Assembly: GCF_015477775.1 (NCBI RefSeq)
Contig: NZ_JADLQO010000004.1
Coordinates: 62,001-126,000 of the forward strand
Origin: Nocardia abscessus
Lineage (GTDB): Bacteria > Actinomycetota > Actinomycetes > Mycobacteriales > Mycobacteriaceae
Length of the DNA: 64,000 nt
Direction: 5' to 3'
Shown: in pieces, positions 8,251-17,197 of the stretch
Layout of the letters: each line of letters starts with the position of its first letter
Position numbering within the stretch: position 1 is the first letter of the stretch
Translations under genes and position numbers: made by a program
Notes under the pieces: model-generated
What the model saw: the letters and a program-made list of their open reading frames with translations, nothing else
Told to the model about the DNA's origin: nothing
Databases searched by the model: none

Positions 8251-11200
8251 GAGATCCTCCGCAGGGTCAGGGCTTCCGGAACGTCGCCGGGAAGCACGGC
8301 GATCCGGGCGGGCCGAATGCCCCGGAAGACGGTCAGCGACTCGCCGCCGCCCATGTCGATGTCGTCCAGGCCCGGATTGAGGTCGGCGATCTCGGCGAGG
8401 CTCAGGCCGGACCGCAGGGCGAAATCGGTCAGCGACTCGTCGTCGCGCACCTCGACGGCGATCTCCTGGAATTCGGCCGGGGCGGCGGTGACGCGGTGCT
8501 CGACGCCGGTGAGTTCGGCGGCCAGGGCGAGCAGTTCCAGCGGGGTGACGGTACCGGGGACGCCGTGGAAGACCTCCATGTCGACGTAGTCGACGCCCGG
8601 CACGGCCTGCATGGCCGCGATCGCGCGGCTCAGACAGGCGGGCTCGCCGAAATGCCTGCGGGCGAAGGAGAATTCGTCGAGCACCGCGGCACGCACGGCC
8701 GGTTCGACCAGATCCCAGGAGTAGTCGGGCAGCACCGCGATACCCGCCCGCAGAATGAGCAGTACCAGCTCCCGCACGGCCACCCGCACCGGGACGCCGA
8801 TGTCGCCGAACTCGCGCAGCGACCGCTCCAGGCTGACGATCAGCTGCGCCGACGGATCGATCGGGCCGTCGCCGATGGCCGCGACCGTCACGTGCACGAC
8901 CTCGGTCCGTCCGTCGAACAGCTTGCGGGCGGCGGCCTTCGCGATGCCGGCGCGGGCCCGGGTGAAGTCCTCGTAGTCGCGCACCGACACCAGCCGATCC
9001 AGCGCCAGCATGCGCAGCGGCATGGTCGCGCGCATGTCGTCGGGGCCGTCGCCGTCGGTGCCGCCCACCGCCGCAACGGGATTGGTGACCGCGTTCACCC
9101 CGAGTGGGCGGCCGGCCAGCTGGGCGATTTGCTCGGCCGCCGCATTGCCGGAGCGGCCCGCGCCGACCCGGAAGGTCGCGGTGACGTTGTCGACGCCGGT
9201 CGCGGGACGGGCCCCGTGCACGCCGCCGCCGAAGCGGACGGTGACCGATTTGTCGACGGCGATGTCGGTGGCGTACACGCGGTCGGTCGCCGCGCTGGTG
9301 ATCAGCGATTCCGTTGCGTGCCAGCGCAGTCCGCCGACCGATACCGACAGCGTGTCGTCGAAGCCCGCCGGATTGTTCGCGGGCTGCGCGGTGAGCGGGG
9401 TGGCGGCCGAGATCTGCCGGATCGGGAAGGACTGCCCCGCCACGGTCGCATCGCCCGCGCCGAGCACCTCGCGGCGGGTCTCACCCTGATTCGCCTCGGC
9501 CACATTGCCGTAGACGGTGACGGTGTCGCGGCGGTACCGGTAGGCCAGCTCTCCCGACAGTTCCAGCACCGTGCGCAGGGCCGCGCCGGGCTGGTTCGGG
9601 TTCACCCGCTGCCGGGCACCCGCCAGCATGGTCACCTCCGCGGCGCGGACACCGCTGGTGTAGGGCACATCGGTGCGCTCACCCGCGACGATGAGCAGGC
9701 GGCCGGGTTGCAGGCCCTGATAGACCTGTCCCAGTTCGATTTCCGCGCCCGCGATGTCGTGGGTGATGGGGTCGCCGAGCGGTGTGAGCGCCTCGCCCTG
9801 CGCCCACACCGCGGTACCAGGGATCGGACCGTCGACCAGATCGACGCACTTGTCCTTCCACGAATCGGTGCCCGCCACGGTCAACACCGTGCACGGAATC
9901 GACACCGGCGCCACAGCATTGCCGGGCACGGGCTCGGTGCGCACCGTTTGCACCACGTCGGTGACCTGGTGTGCTTCGGTCCGTAACCCGATCAGCCTAC
10001 CGTTCGGGTCGCAGTCCGCCAGCGTGACGACCACCCAGCTGCCCACCAGGATCTGGTCGTAGACCGTGTCCAGCCACACCTCGGCGACCGGATGTTCGGC
10101 GGGTCCCGTCGCCACGGTCGCCTTCGTGCGCAGCACCTGCAGTCCGACCAGTTCGGTTGGGGCCGTGAGTTGTTGACGCGCCCAGGCGCGGTGCAGATTC
10201 GGGGCCAAGCGGCGATCCGCGGCGATCAGCAGCTTGGAATGTAGGTCCGCATCCGGCCGGAACTGATCGGCGGTCGCGGCGGCGACGTCGCGGGGCTTAC
10301 GCGGCGGCCGTGACGGATCGCGGCGCAGCCACGGCAGCACCGGGGTGAGCGCGGCCAGCGCCGCACCCGCGTCACAGTCTCGTTCGCGGTCGGAGCAGTC
10401 CTCGCCGTCGGATGCGATCGCGTGACCTTCGGCGAAGCCCGCCCGGTCGCCCCCGCAGCCCGGGCACAGCGTCTCGTAGGCCATCCATCGGGTGGTGGCG
10501 AGTTCGCCGGGTAGCTGTCGATCGGCCTGCCGGAGCAGTTCGGCGACGACCCGGCCGGTCTCGATCACCTGCTGTACGAAGTCGGCGAACCAGTCGACGA
10601 CCGCGCACGAGTCGCGCACCGCGGCAAAGGCTTTCGCCTCCGCCAGACGGTCGATCAAGTGGAGCGGCAGGCTGGTGCCGTCCAGATCATCCAGCGCGTC
10701 CTGCAACGGCTCCAGGTATTGCCGGTCGGCGTCGGCCGCCGACTTCGCCACCGGCTTCGCGCCGCGCGCCGCTTTCACGGCCTCGCTCAGCGCCACGATC
10801 GCGGCGGCCAGCGCGTCGTCGGGTGACTCCAGCGTCACCACCGTGCGGTCGGCCAGGAAATCCGGTTCGCTGCGTTGGACCACCCGCACCGAGGTGTCGG
10901 GTGTGGAACCGAACAGGAACAGCAAACGGTCGCCCGCCTTCAGATTCGCCGTGGTGCCCGCGATGTAAACGGTCTGCTTGGTGCGGACATCGTTCGGCAG
11001 ACTGCTGGGCGGATCCTTCGGAGCGTGGTAGGCGATGTCCACCGGCCGGGTGAGCGCGGGCGCCAGGCTGTTCCATTCCGCGCGCGCCGAGAGCTCCTCG
11101 ACCGTCTCGAAGGTCTGCGGCAGCTCGTCCTGCTTCGCGACGCTGCGCGCGCCGGAACCGATCGGAATCACCGTGGCCGCACCGGGATCGAGCGTGAACG

Positions 11201-11579
11201 CGAGATACGTGCTCGCGCCCAGAGCCGGTCGGGCACGGTAGCCGACCAGGCGGCCGAGCTGGGTGAGCGAATACGGCTCGGTCGCCGTCCGCAGATAACC
11301 CTCGTTGGCGATCCGTTCCTGATAGAAGGTCAGCACGTCACCGAGCACCGCGAAGCAGTCCAGCAGCGCGATCGCGGGATCGTCGGATTCGCGGGTGGTC
11401 AACCGGTTCAACTCCGGTCGGCTCGACAACCGGGCGAGCAGGGATTCCCGGAAGCTGCCGTAGGTGCCGACCCGATAGCTCACGGCGGGCAACCCCGGCC
11501 GGTTGTAGGACACCACCGGGGTGCGCGCCCGCACACCGTCGCAGCAGTTGCCGCAGTCACAGCCACCCGCGCACCTCAT
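8247..11579 (-). CDS. Large baseplate assembly protein (baseplate J-like) with LysM-like C-terminus
   Basis: 1110 residues; ATG at 11579 overlaps the preceding stop (ATGA). The open frame extends far upstream but only in the shadow of the neighbouring gene. The N-terminus has a Cys cluster (MRCAGGCDCGNCCDG), followed by FRESLLARLSSRPELNRLTT and DDPAIALLDCFAVLGDVLTF, typical of putative baseplate assembly proteins in eCIS loci. The central part contains gpJ-like wedge sequence (LRMLALDRLVSVRDYEDFTR). The last 90 residues carry a LysM-like segment with DDESLTDFALRSGLSLAEIA and a following NPGLDDIDMGGGESL. The protein should form the wedge ring around the spike together with the next J-like protein and gp25. 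Confidence 0.82.
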   Translation of the reverse strand: MRCAGGCDCGNCCDGVRARTPVVSYNRPGLPAVSYRVGTYGSFRESLLARLSSRPELNRLTTRESDDPAIALLDCFAVLGDVLTFYQERIANEGYLRTATEPYSLTQLGRLVGYRARPALGASTYLAFTLDPGAATVIPIGSGARSVAKQDELPQTFETVEELSARAEWNSLAPALTRPVDIAYHAPKDPPSSLPNDVRTKQTVYIAGTTANLKAGDRLLFLFGSTPDTSVRVVQRSEPDFLADRTVVTLESPDDALAAAIVALSEAVKAARGAKPVAKSAADADRQYLEPLQDALDDLDGTSLPLHLIDRLAEAKAFAAVRDSCAVVDWFADFVQQVIETGRVVAELLRQADRQLPGELATTRWMAYETLCPGCGGDRAGFAEGHAIASDGEDCSDRERDCDAGAALAALTPVLPWLRRDPSRPPRKPRDVAAATADQFRPDADLHSKLLIAADRRLAPNLHRAWARQQLTAPTELVGLQVLRTKATVATGPAEHPVAEVWLDTVYDQILVGSWVVVTLADCDPNGRLIGLRTEAHQVTDVVQTVRTEPVPGNAVAPVSIPCTVLTVAGTDSWKDKCVDLVDGPIPGTAVWAQGEALTPLGDPITHDIAGAEIELGQVYQGLQPGRLLIVAGERTDVPYTSGVRAAEVTMLAGARQRVNPNQPGAALRTVLELSGELAYRYRRDTVTVYGNVAEANQGETRREVLGAGDATVAGQSFPIRQISAATPLTAQPANNPAGFDDTLSVSVGGLRWHATESLITSAATDRVYATDIAVDKSVTVRFGGGVHGARPATGVDNVTATFRVGAGRSGNAAAEQIAQLAGRPLGVNAVTNPVAAVGGTDGDGPDDMRATMPLRMLALDRLVSVRDYEDFTRARAGIAKAAARKLFDGRTEVVHVTVAAIGDGPIDPSAQLIVSLERSLREFGDIGVPVRVAVRELVLLILRAGIAVLPDYSWDLVEPAVRAAVLDEFSFARRHFGEPACLSRAIAAMQAVPGVDYVDMEVFHGVPGTVTPLELLALAAELTGVEHRVTAAPAEFQEIAVEVRDDESLTDFALRSGLSLAEIADLNPGLDDIDMGGGESLTVFRGIRPARIAVLPGDVPEALTLRRIS

Positions 11580-14434
11580 CGCCCACCTACCAGGTTCAGC
11601 CGCAGCCGGCCGTGCTCCGGCCGCGTGGGATCGTTGTCCAACCGGGCCACCTCCAGCGGCCCCAGCGGCAGCACGCCGGTGTCCAGCGCGGTGCCGAGCG
11701 GCCCGAAAAGCCGCTCCGCCGTCGTGATCTCGGCGCTGCGCACGCCCGGCACCGCGACCACGGCCGCGACGATCCGGCTGAGCCGAATCGGCGTGCCGAA
11801 GCGCAGACCCTCGGGATCGAAGAACCCGCCGGGCCCCGCACCGAGCACCCGCAGCGCGGCCGCGCGGACGTGGCCCGCGAAATGGTCCGGTGCGACATCG
11901 ATGCACAGCACCAGATCCAGCGGCACCGTGACCGCGCTCGACACCGCCAGATCGTGGCCGATGCGCCGATACCGGTGCAGCGCCGCGCGCACGTCGTCGA
12001 GCAACCAGGACGGCGCGACCGCCGCACCGAACGGCAGCACGCCGACCTGGGCCTCGTACCAGCTGCCGGTCCACCGCAGATCGGCCGCGGCCGCCCGCAC
12101 GCCGGGTACCGTCGCGGCCACGGCGGCGTAGTCGGCGGCGGTGACGGCGCGCCGCTGTCGCAGGCGGGCCTCGTGCGGCGCCTGCATGCGCACATCCGCG
12201 ACCGGCTCCGGATCGGTTCCGCTCGTCGCGGCGATCGGGTTGCGCACCTTGACGATTCCCGTGTCGTCGACGTCTGTCAGCACGCGGTCGATCGCCTCGG
12301 CCCCGACATTGCCCGCGCGGCCGTTGCCGACGCGGTAGGTGACGGTCGTGTGCGGTTCGTCGATTCGCGGCGGCCGGTCCAGCGGCTCGAACGCCGCCCC
12401 GTTGCGGCCGTCGCCGAACCGCAGGATCAGGTAGCCGTCGTCGTCGGTCTCGCCGACGAAATGCCGGTCGTCCGGGCCGCTGTCGAGCAGATCGCGTCGG
12501 GGCCACCACGTGTCGCCCCACCGGTCGACCACAGTGACCACGGGCAGCGCCGCGCGAGGATCGACGGTCAGCGCCGCGGCGGCCGAGCCGTGGAACGCCG
12601 GATTGTCCGGGTCGATCGCCCGCCCCTCGGCATCGCCCCAGTGCTCCCGGATCTCCCACCCCTGCTTGTCCGCGGAGAGCAGGTAGCCGCCGCGGGCCCG
12701 ATGCACCAGGTGATCGAGACGGGCGAGCTTGCCCGCCAGCAGTTCGTCGAATCGGGCCGACAGCAGCGTCAGCGCGGGTGCGGGCGCTTCGCTCAGCGGC
12801 ACCCGGCGCAGCGTCTGGGCACCGAATATGGTGGCGAGATAGGCGATGTCGGCATCGTCCAGTTCGCCGTGGACCGCCTTGTCGCGCAGCGCGCGCAGCC
12901 GCAACCGCACCCGCCCCGGCAGTCCGCGCAGCCAGCGGGCCTGCTCGGCAGCCACCACGGCGGGCGCCGGGAACGGCGCGGCCTGCGTGACGGGGAATTG
13001 CTGCAGCCGAGGCCGGAATCGAATCACGAGCGGCGGATAGTGCGGCCGGTGTGCCGGTTTCGTGACGTCGGTACAGCCGAAGCAGGGCGTATCGGGACAG
13101 CCCGGCTCGTCGGAGTCGACGACCGGCACCTCGGGCCGTTCGGTGACCGTGGTGCCGCCGTGCTCGACCAGCACGACATTGCCGCGGGCCACCGCGACGG
13201 TCAGATCACAGCAGTTCGGTCCGCCAATGCTGTTGATACACAAGGGGAATCGCAACGCGTCGGCCCGTGCCCAGGTCACCTCCAGCAAGGCGACGCCGTA
13301 GAGTTCGTCGGTGGTCTCGGTCACCGAGATCAACCGGACGGCCTGCCGGTGGGTGCGATCCGCGTCGGCCGCCAGACCCGTCTTGGGGCCGACCAGCTCC
13401 TCGAGGATCAACACGTCCCCCGGCACCAGCCGCAGCCGGCGGGGTGCGGCCTGCTCACCGACCCGCCAACCGTCGACCAGGGTGGCCGAGGTCGCACCGA
13501 TCGGCAGGCAGCACTCGTGCTCGCCCCAGGTCCACAGCTCGATCCGGTTGTGCGCCCGGCGCAAGGCCAGCTCTCCCGGCCCGATCGGCCGATAGGTCTG
13601 TGCGCCCGCGGCGAACCGCAGATCGGCGGGCTCGAGCCGCGCATCGTGGGACACCTCGACCCACACCCAGGCCCGGGCCGCGCAGCCGTCGTGCATCACG
13701 TAGTCGGCCAGCCGCGCGTGCCGGCGCACCGAGCTGCGCAGCCGCGCGGTGTCCAGATAGGCCTCGGTCGCCGCGGCATCCTGCCGGTAGCTGAGCCGAT
13801 CCCCTTCGTAGGCAAGCAGTTCCACGAGCGCGATGCCGATATCGGGGACGTGCCGCTCGGTCCACCGCGGCATGATCAGGCTCATGCGTTCCAGCAGCAG
13901 CTGCCGGAAGCTCGCGTAATCCTTGGCCAGATAGTCGATCGCCACCGCGGGCTCCGGCTCGGGCGGGCACTGACATGCCGGTGCGCAATCGAGGTCGTCG
14001 CAGCCTGTGACGAAGCGGAATTCGGCGCTGGTGTAGCGGGAATCGAAGCCCCACAGCCCGACGACCCGCAACCGATAGGTGGACAGGTCGCCCACCCGAT
14101 CCACATGCAGTCGAACGCTTCCCGCGAGTTCCGGATCCTCGCAGGCAACCGGATCGACACCCACGACCCGAATCCCGGTGACCTGCACACCCCCCTCGAT
14201 ACGGAAGTTGCGCGGGGCCGGATCCTCGGGAGCCGGACCGAAGAACAGCACGGTCAACTCGTGCCGATCCACACCGACGTCCACCGAGTCGATGCCGTTG
14301 TGTCCGTGCGCACGTACCGCCGCGCGGCGGCGCTCGTCCGAGCAGGCAACGGGCGCGTTCATGCTGTGTCCATCGGCGGCATACGCGGACCCTCCGTGGT
14401 TACGCGAGCTGCCGCCTCCGGGCCTGACGCTCAT
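11576..14434 (-). CDS. Large baseplate J-like protein
   Basis: 952 residues if ATG 14434 is used; that start has a GAGGTG ribosome site and overlaps the stop of a 24-codon ORF as ATGA. A second in-frame ATG at 14362 (MNAPVACSDERRRAAVRA) begins where family-like sequence starts, so the true start is uncertain by 24 residues. Features seen: AIDYLAKDYASFRQLLLERM and GIALVELLAYEGDRLSYRQD, which are the conserved N-terminal blocks of eCIS putative baseplate assembly proteins, and later VRMQAPHEARLRQRRAVTAA with DYAAVAATVPGVRAA, a gpJ-type wedge block. Cys-rich insertions occur (CDDLDCAPACQCPPE, CPDTPCFGC). It is probably one of two non-identical wedge subunits. Confidence 0.82.
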   Translation of the reverse strand: MSVRPGGGSSRNHGGSAYAADGHSMNAPVACSDERRRAAVRAHGHNGIDSVDVGVDRHELTVLFFGPAPEDPAPRNFRIEGGVQVTGIRVVGVDPVACEDPELAGSVRLHVDRVGDLSTYRLRVVGLWGFDSRYTSAEFRFVTGCDDLDCAPACQCPPEPEPAVAIDYLAKDYASFRQLLLERMSLIMPRWTERHVPDIGIALVELLAYEGDRLSYRQDAAATEAYLDTARLRSSVRRHARLADYVMHDGCAARAWVWVEVSHDARLEPADLRFAAGAQTYRPIGPGELALRRAHNRIELWTWGEHECCLPIGATSATLVDGWRVGEQAAPRRLRLVPGDVLILEELVGPKTGLAADADRTHRQAVRLISVTETTDELYGVALLEVTWARADALRFPLCINSIGGPNCCDLTVAVARGNVVLVEHGGTTVTERPEVPVVDSDEPGCPDTPCFGCTDVTKPAHRPHYPPLVIRFRPRLQQFPVTQAAPFPAPAVVAAEQARWLRGLPGRVRLRLRALRDKAVHGELDDADIAYLATIFGAQTLRRVPLSEAPAPALTLLSARFDELLAGKLARLDHLVHRARGGYLLSADKQGWEIREHWGDAEGRAIDPDNPAFHGSAAAALTVDPRAALPVVTVVDRWGDTWWPRRDLLDSGPDDRHFVGETDDDGYLILRFGDGRNGAAFEPLDRPPRIDEPHTTVTYRVGNGRAGNVGAEAIDRVLTDVDDTGIVKVRNPIAATSGTDPEPVADVRMQAPHEARLRQRRAVTAADYAAVAATVPGVRAAAADLRWTGSWYEAQVGVLPFGAAVAPSWLLDDVRAALHRYRRIGHDLAVSSAVTVPLDLVLCIDVAPDHFAGHVRAAALRVLGAGPGGFFDPEGLRFGTPIRLSRIVAAVVAVPGVRSAEITTAERLFGPLGTALDTGVLPLGPLEVARLDNDPTRPEHGRLRLNLVGGR

Positions 14435-14505
14435 GCTCGCACCTCGCCGGCACTCGGCGCGAGCATGCGCGTGCGCGCGCTGTGTTCGATGATTCGCTCG
14501 CTCAT
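14431..14505 (-). CDS. 24-aa coupled mini-ORF, MIRU-like spacer
   Basis: Encodes MSERIIEHSARTRMLAPSAG plus EVRA. Its ATG overlaps the gp25 stop (ATGA) and its TGA overlaps the start of the following baseplate gene (ATGA), so ribosomes could pass through all three frames. A related 27-codon ORF occupies an equivalent junction at 23620-23703. That layout matches mycobacterial interspersed repetitive units, whose small ORFs bridge genes of an operon. A function for the peptide itself is doubtful; it more likely keeps translation coupled after insertion of the repeat. Confidence 0.5.
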   Translation of the reverse strand: MSERIIEHSARTRMLAPSAGEVRA

Positions 14506-14870
14506 GCCGCACTCCCTTCGATGACATCGGTGCGCCGCGCCCCGGTGGCGAGCAGCACGTACTCGATCTCGACGCGCAGCGTGGAGTCCTCGGCCGTGAC
14601 CGTCAGCCGCTGCACGGTGATGACGTCGCCGAGCCAGCGCATCAGCGCACCCTCGGCCGAAACCTGCACGGCCGCGGCCAATTCCGGGCTGTTGGGCTCG
14701 AACACCAGATCCAGCAGGCCGCAGCCGAACTCGGGCCGGTTCACCCGCTCTCCCGGCCGGGTGAACAGCAGCTGCTCGATCATCTGCCGCACGTGGTCGG
14801 GGTAGTCCGCGGTCGCGGTGCCGCCGCGGGCGTCGAGGGCGAAGGGAAAGGCGATGTCCACGGCGATCAC
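14502..14870 (-). CDS. GPW/gp25-family baseplate wedge protein
   Basis: 122 residues with a GTG start at 14870 that overlaps the stop of the PAAR-like gene; GTG at 14861 is an alternative. Characteristic gp25 sequence is present: DIAFPFALDARGGTATADYP, then HVRQMIEQLLFTRPGERVNR, then PEFGCGLLDLVFEPNSPELA. T4 gp25 and its homologues nucleate sheath assembly at the baseplate wedge and have a conserved EPR-type core; the ERVNRPEFG segment is the equivalent here. Placed between tip/spike genes and the large wedge proteins, as in other eCIS operons. Confidence 0.9.
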   Translation of the reverse strand: MIAVDIAFPFALDARGGTATADYPDHVRQMIEQLLFTRPGERVNRPEFGCGLLDLVFEPNSPELAAAVQVSAEGALMRWLGDVITVQRLTVTAEDSTLRVEIEYVLLATGARRTDVIEGSAA

Positions 14871-15205
14871 ATCCCCATGACCTGGATCTGGACGGTCATC
14901 AATATCGGCGGGCCGGGGGTGGCCGAGCCGAGGCAGGTGCCGTTGCCCGGTCCGGGCGGCGGAGTCGACTGCAGCAGAACGGGTTTGCCGCCGATCAGCG
15001 TCGTGCCCACATTGAGCCATTGCACCTTGGTGCACGGCGGGGCCGAGCCGGTCAGCGAGCAGCCCGTCACCAGCAGCTGATCCGCCGCCGTCGCGACCGG
15101 TTTACCCGCGATCAGCGCCAGCGGCGGTCCGGCGGGCACGAAGCTCACCTTGCCGCCGTGCGGGCACGTCATCTGCGTCCCGAAATCCACTACGAAGCCA
15201 GGCAT
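14867..15205 (-). CDS. PAAR-like spike tip protein
   Basis: 112 residues. The chain has Cys and His residues in the pattern MTCPHGG near residue 12, GCSLTGSAPPC around 48-58 and a late GTCLG, together with beta-hairpin repeats such as ALIAGKPVATAADQLLVTGC and WLNVGTTLIGGKPVLLQS. This is the arrangement of PAAR-like caps that sharpen the end of the VgrG/gpV spike and bind a metal ion. It lies 12 nt downstream of the spike gene and overlaps the gp25 gene, as expected for stoichiometric assembly of spike, tip and wedge. Confidence 0.8.
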   Translation of the reverse strand: MPGFVVDFGTQMTCPHGGKVSFVPAGPPLALIAGKPVATAADQLLVTGCSLTGSAPPCTKVQWLNVGTTLIGGKPVLLQSTPPPGPGNGTCLGSATPGPPILMTVQIQVMGM

Positions 15206-15217
15206 TGTCCACCCCCT

Positions 15218-15736
15218 TCACGGAGCGATGGTGACGGTCTTGCCGTTGATCAGAATTCCGGCGGCGGTGATCGTGATCGACGCGCCGGCCGGACCGGCCG
15301 AGAGCACGATGCCGACCTCGCTGATCTTGATCGAGGGCCCGCCGGGAGCCTTGATCTGCAACTGGATGCCGCCGGTCGGGCCGGGCGCGTCGGTGATCAG
15401 CAGGCTGTTCTGCAGCGAGGTCCCCATGACGACCTTGGGCACCCCGGGCGGCACGGCGGCGGCGATGGGTTTGATCTGATCGAGATCGCTCGGCCAGAAC
15501 CCAGTCCACTTGGCGCGGTCGATGTCGCCGTCGGTGAACTGCACCACGACGCCGTCGTTGATCTTCGGCACCACCACCATGCCCGGGATCGCGGTCACCG
15601 GCTCGCACCAGATGCACGGGTCGCCGCCGAGCACGTCCTGCACCCGCACCATGATCCGATTGCCACCGGTGAGGTCGACGTTGTTCACCACGACGCCCCG
15701 GTAGATGTGCGGGAACTTCTTGGCATCCGTTGTCAT
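15218..15736 (-). CDS. gpV-like spike protein (OB-fold plus beta-prism)
   Basis: 172 residues. The N-terminal half (HIYRGVVVNNVDLTGGNRIM, then MVVVPKINDGVVVQFTDGD) is the OB-fold of phage baseplate protein V/gp5. The C-terminal part has short alternating beta repeats (GGIQLQIKAPGGPSIKISEV, GIVLSAGPAGASITITAAGI) that would form the trimeric needle. With the gpD-like hub gene, which overlaps it by 4 nt, it makes a split version of the VgrG/Afp8 spike complex. The length is typical for a simple spike without an effector extension. Confidence 0.87.
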   Translation of the reverse strand: MTTDAKKFPHIYRGVVVNNVDLTGGNRIMVRVQDVLGGDPCIWCEPVTAIPGMVVVPKINDGVVVQFTDGDIDRAKWTGFWPSDLDQIKPIAAAVPPGVPKVVMGTSLQNSLLITDAPGPTGGIQLQIKAPGGPSIKISEVGIVLSAGPAGASITITAAGILINGKTVTIAP

Positions 15737-16854
15737 GTCAGCACCTTCGGGATCAGGGGACCGAAACCGTCGCGGGTGAGGGTGAAACTCTGCTTGTATT
15801 CACCGCGTTTGATGTCATGGGTGACGCTGGAGACGTAATACCGTCCGTCGTAATTGATCCCGGCGCCACGCACGCCGACCAGGCTGCGGGACTTCAGCAC
15901 ATGGCCGTAGCGCAGCACGTCGAGCCTGCCCTGGGCGGTCACCGCGTCGGCGCCGCGCGTCGATTGGCTCAACCCGCGCAAGGCGATGTCGGTGATCGGC
16001 CGATCGTCGACATCGGGCAGCGGCTGCTCGCGCAGCGCGATCGCCGGACGCGGAGCCAGCGGCGGACGCAGCAGCGAAATGTCCGGAATCGGCACGGAGA
16101 TACCAAGTTTGGTGTTCGGCTCGGTGAAGCGAATGGTGTACTGCGTGCGCGTTAGGCCGTCGAAGCCGAACGACAGCGATTCGACATTCGTCGCCGTGTC
16201 GCTGTTCACGGTCAGGGCAGGCTGCACGATTCCGGCCCTGGCCTCCGGACCCCAGTACGCGGTGCTCACCCCCGGCACGGGGCCCGGAATCAGGAAGAAC
16301 GAATACCCGGCCTCCGACGCCAGGGCCTGCACGTACTCCAGATCGGTGCCCGACTGGACGGGAATGCTCTGCAGCGGATTGGGCACGCTGACGATCACCG
16401 GCGGCACGACGGCCGGAATGATTCCGTAGCGCGCGTATTTCAGCATGATCAGCATGACCCGCACGTTGAACGGCATGGCCGGATAGCACTCGTGCTCGTG
16501 CCGCAGATCCATCAGCAGCGTCAGGTCCTCGCCGGTGACGGTCAGCGTCGACTGCCCGGGGGTCTCCGACGGCCCCCATTCGTGCCGGGTGACGACCCCG
16601 TCGATCAGCACCTGCGGCAGCCCTCCGAGAAGCCCGACGACCACCACGCGGGCGGGCGGGTCGAGCAGTCCGGTCGGCAGCAGGGTGTCGGTGATGATCG
16701 AGTTCTTGCTCACCGCGAACGACAGCTGGAAACCGCTGCGCTGGCCGGCGCTGGTGGTGACCTGGACCGACTGCAGCGCATCGATGAGCTCGCGGGGCAC
16801 GGGCAGCGGCACGACGGCGCCCATCAGCAGCTGCACCCGCAGGCTCTTACCCAT
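15733..16854 (-). CDS. gpD-like baseplate hub protein
   Basis: 373 residues from ATG 16854, which overlaps the preceding stop (ATGGGTAA). Late control D/gp27-type hub sequence: a first beta-barrel with LIDALQSVQVTTSAGQRSGF and LSFAVSKNSIITDT, TLTVTGEDLTLLMDL, then DLEYVQALASEAGYSFFLIP, the most conserved hub block. The trimeric hub converts tail sixfold to spike threefold symmetry. The ending YYVSSVTHDIKRGEYKQSFT is also typical of the family. The following spike gene starts within this gene's stop. Confidence 0.87.
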   Translation of the reverse strand: MGKSLRVQLLMGAVVPLPVPRELIDALQSVQVTTSAGQRSGFQLSFAVSKNSIITDTLLPTGLLDPPARVVVVGLLGGLPQVLIDGVVTRHEWGPSETPGQSTLTVTGEDLTLLMDLRHEHECYPAMPFNVRVMLIMLKYARYGIIPAVVPPVIVSVPNPLQSIPVQSGTDLEYVQALASEAGYSFFLIPGPVPGVSTAYWGPEARAGIVQPALTVNSDTATNVESLSFGFDGLTRTQYTIRFTEPNTKLGISVPIPDISLLRPPLAPRPAIALREQPLPDVDDRPITDIALRGLSQSTRGADAVTAQGRLDVLRYGHVLKSRSLVGVRGAGINYDGRYYVSSVTHDIKRGEYKQSFTLTRDGFGPLIPKVLT

Positions 16855-17188
16855 GCCCGCCACCGCCCCCCACGTCGGCGACCAGACCACCCGCCGGGAC
16901 CTGCGGCGGCAGCGTCACCCGCAGGATGCGGCCGGGCCGCGCGGTCAGCTCGTCCGGGTCGTCGGCCCCGTTGCCGTCGGCGAGCCGCCACCACTGCTCG
17001 GCGTCGCCGTACACCGCGAACGCGACGAGATCCGGCCGCTGCGCGGGCCGCACGGTGTAGCTGCCGATCTGGGCGAGATCCTCGGGGTGCGGCAGAATGC
17101 GGCGGCGCACGTAGGTGATCTCACGACCGTCCGGGGTGTGGTGGACGGCGGTCGGAATGCCTTGGTAGCGACTGGTTGCGGAGAACAC
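16847..17188 (-). CDS. LysM/tail-X-type adaptor protein
   Basis: 113 residues, GTG start at 17188 with AGGGGT upstream. The sequence DLVAFAVYGDAEQWWRLADG with NGADDPDELTARPGRILRVT follows the pattern of phage tail X and Afp7-type LysM adaptors, in which a single LysM-like fold sits between hub and tube. The Gly-rich end (GGGGGHG) is probably disordered. It lies 9 nt after the CIS_tube-family gene and overlaps the hub gene, consistent with a tube-to-baseplate adaptor role. Confidence 0.75.
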   Translation of the reverse strand: MFSATSRYQGIPTAVHHTPDGREITYVRRRILPHPEDLAQIGSYTVRPAQRPDLVAFAVYGDAEQWWRLADGNGADDPDELTARPGRILRVTLPPQVPAGGLVADVGGGGGHG

Positions 17189-17197
17189 GTCATACCC

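Noticed and set aside
11612..14524. 970-aa plus-strand open frame
   Set aside because: Antisense to a baseplate gene with conserved blocks; composition is that of a third-position shadow.
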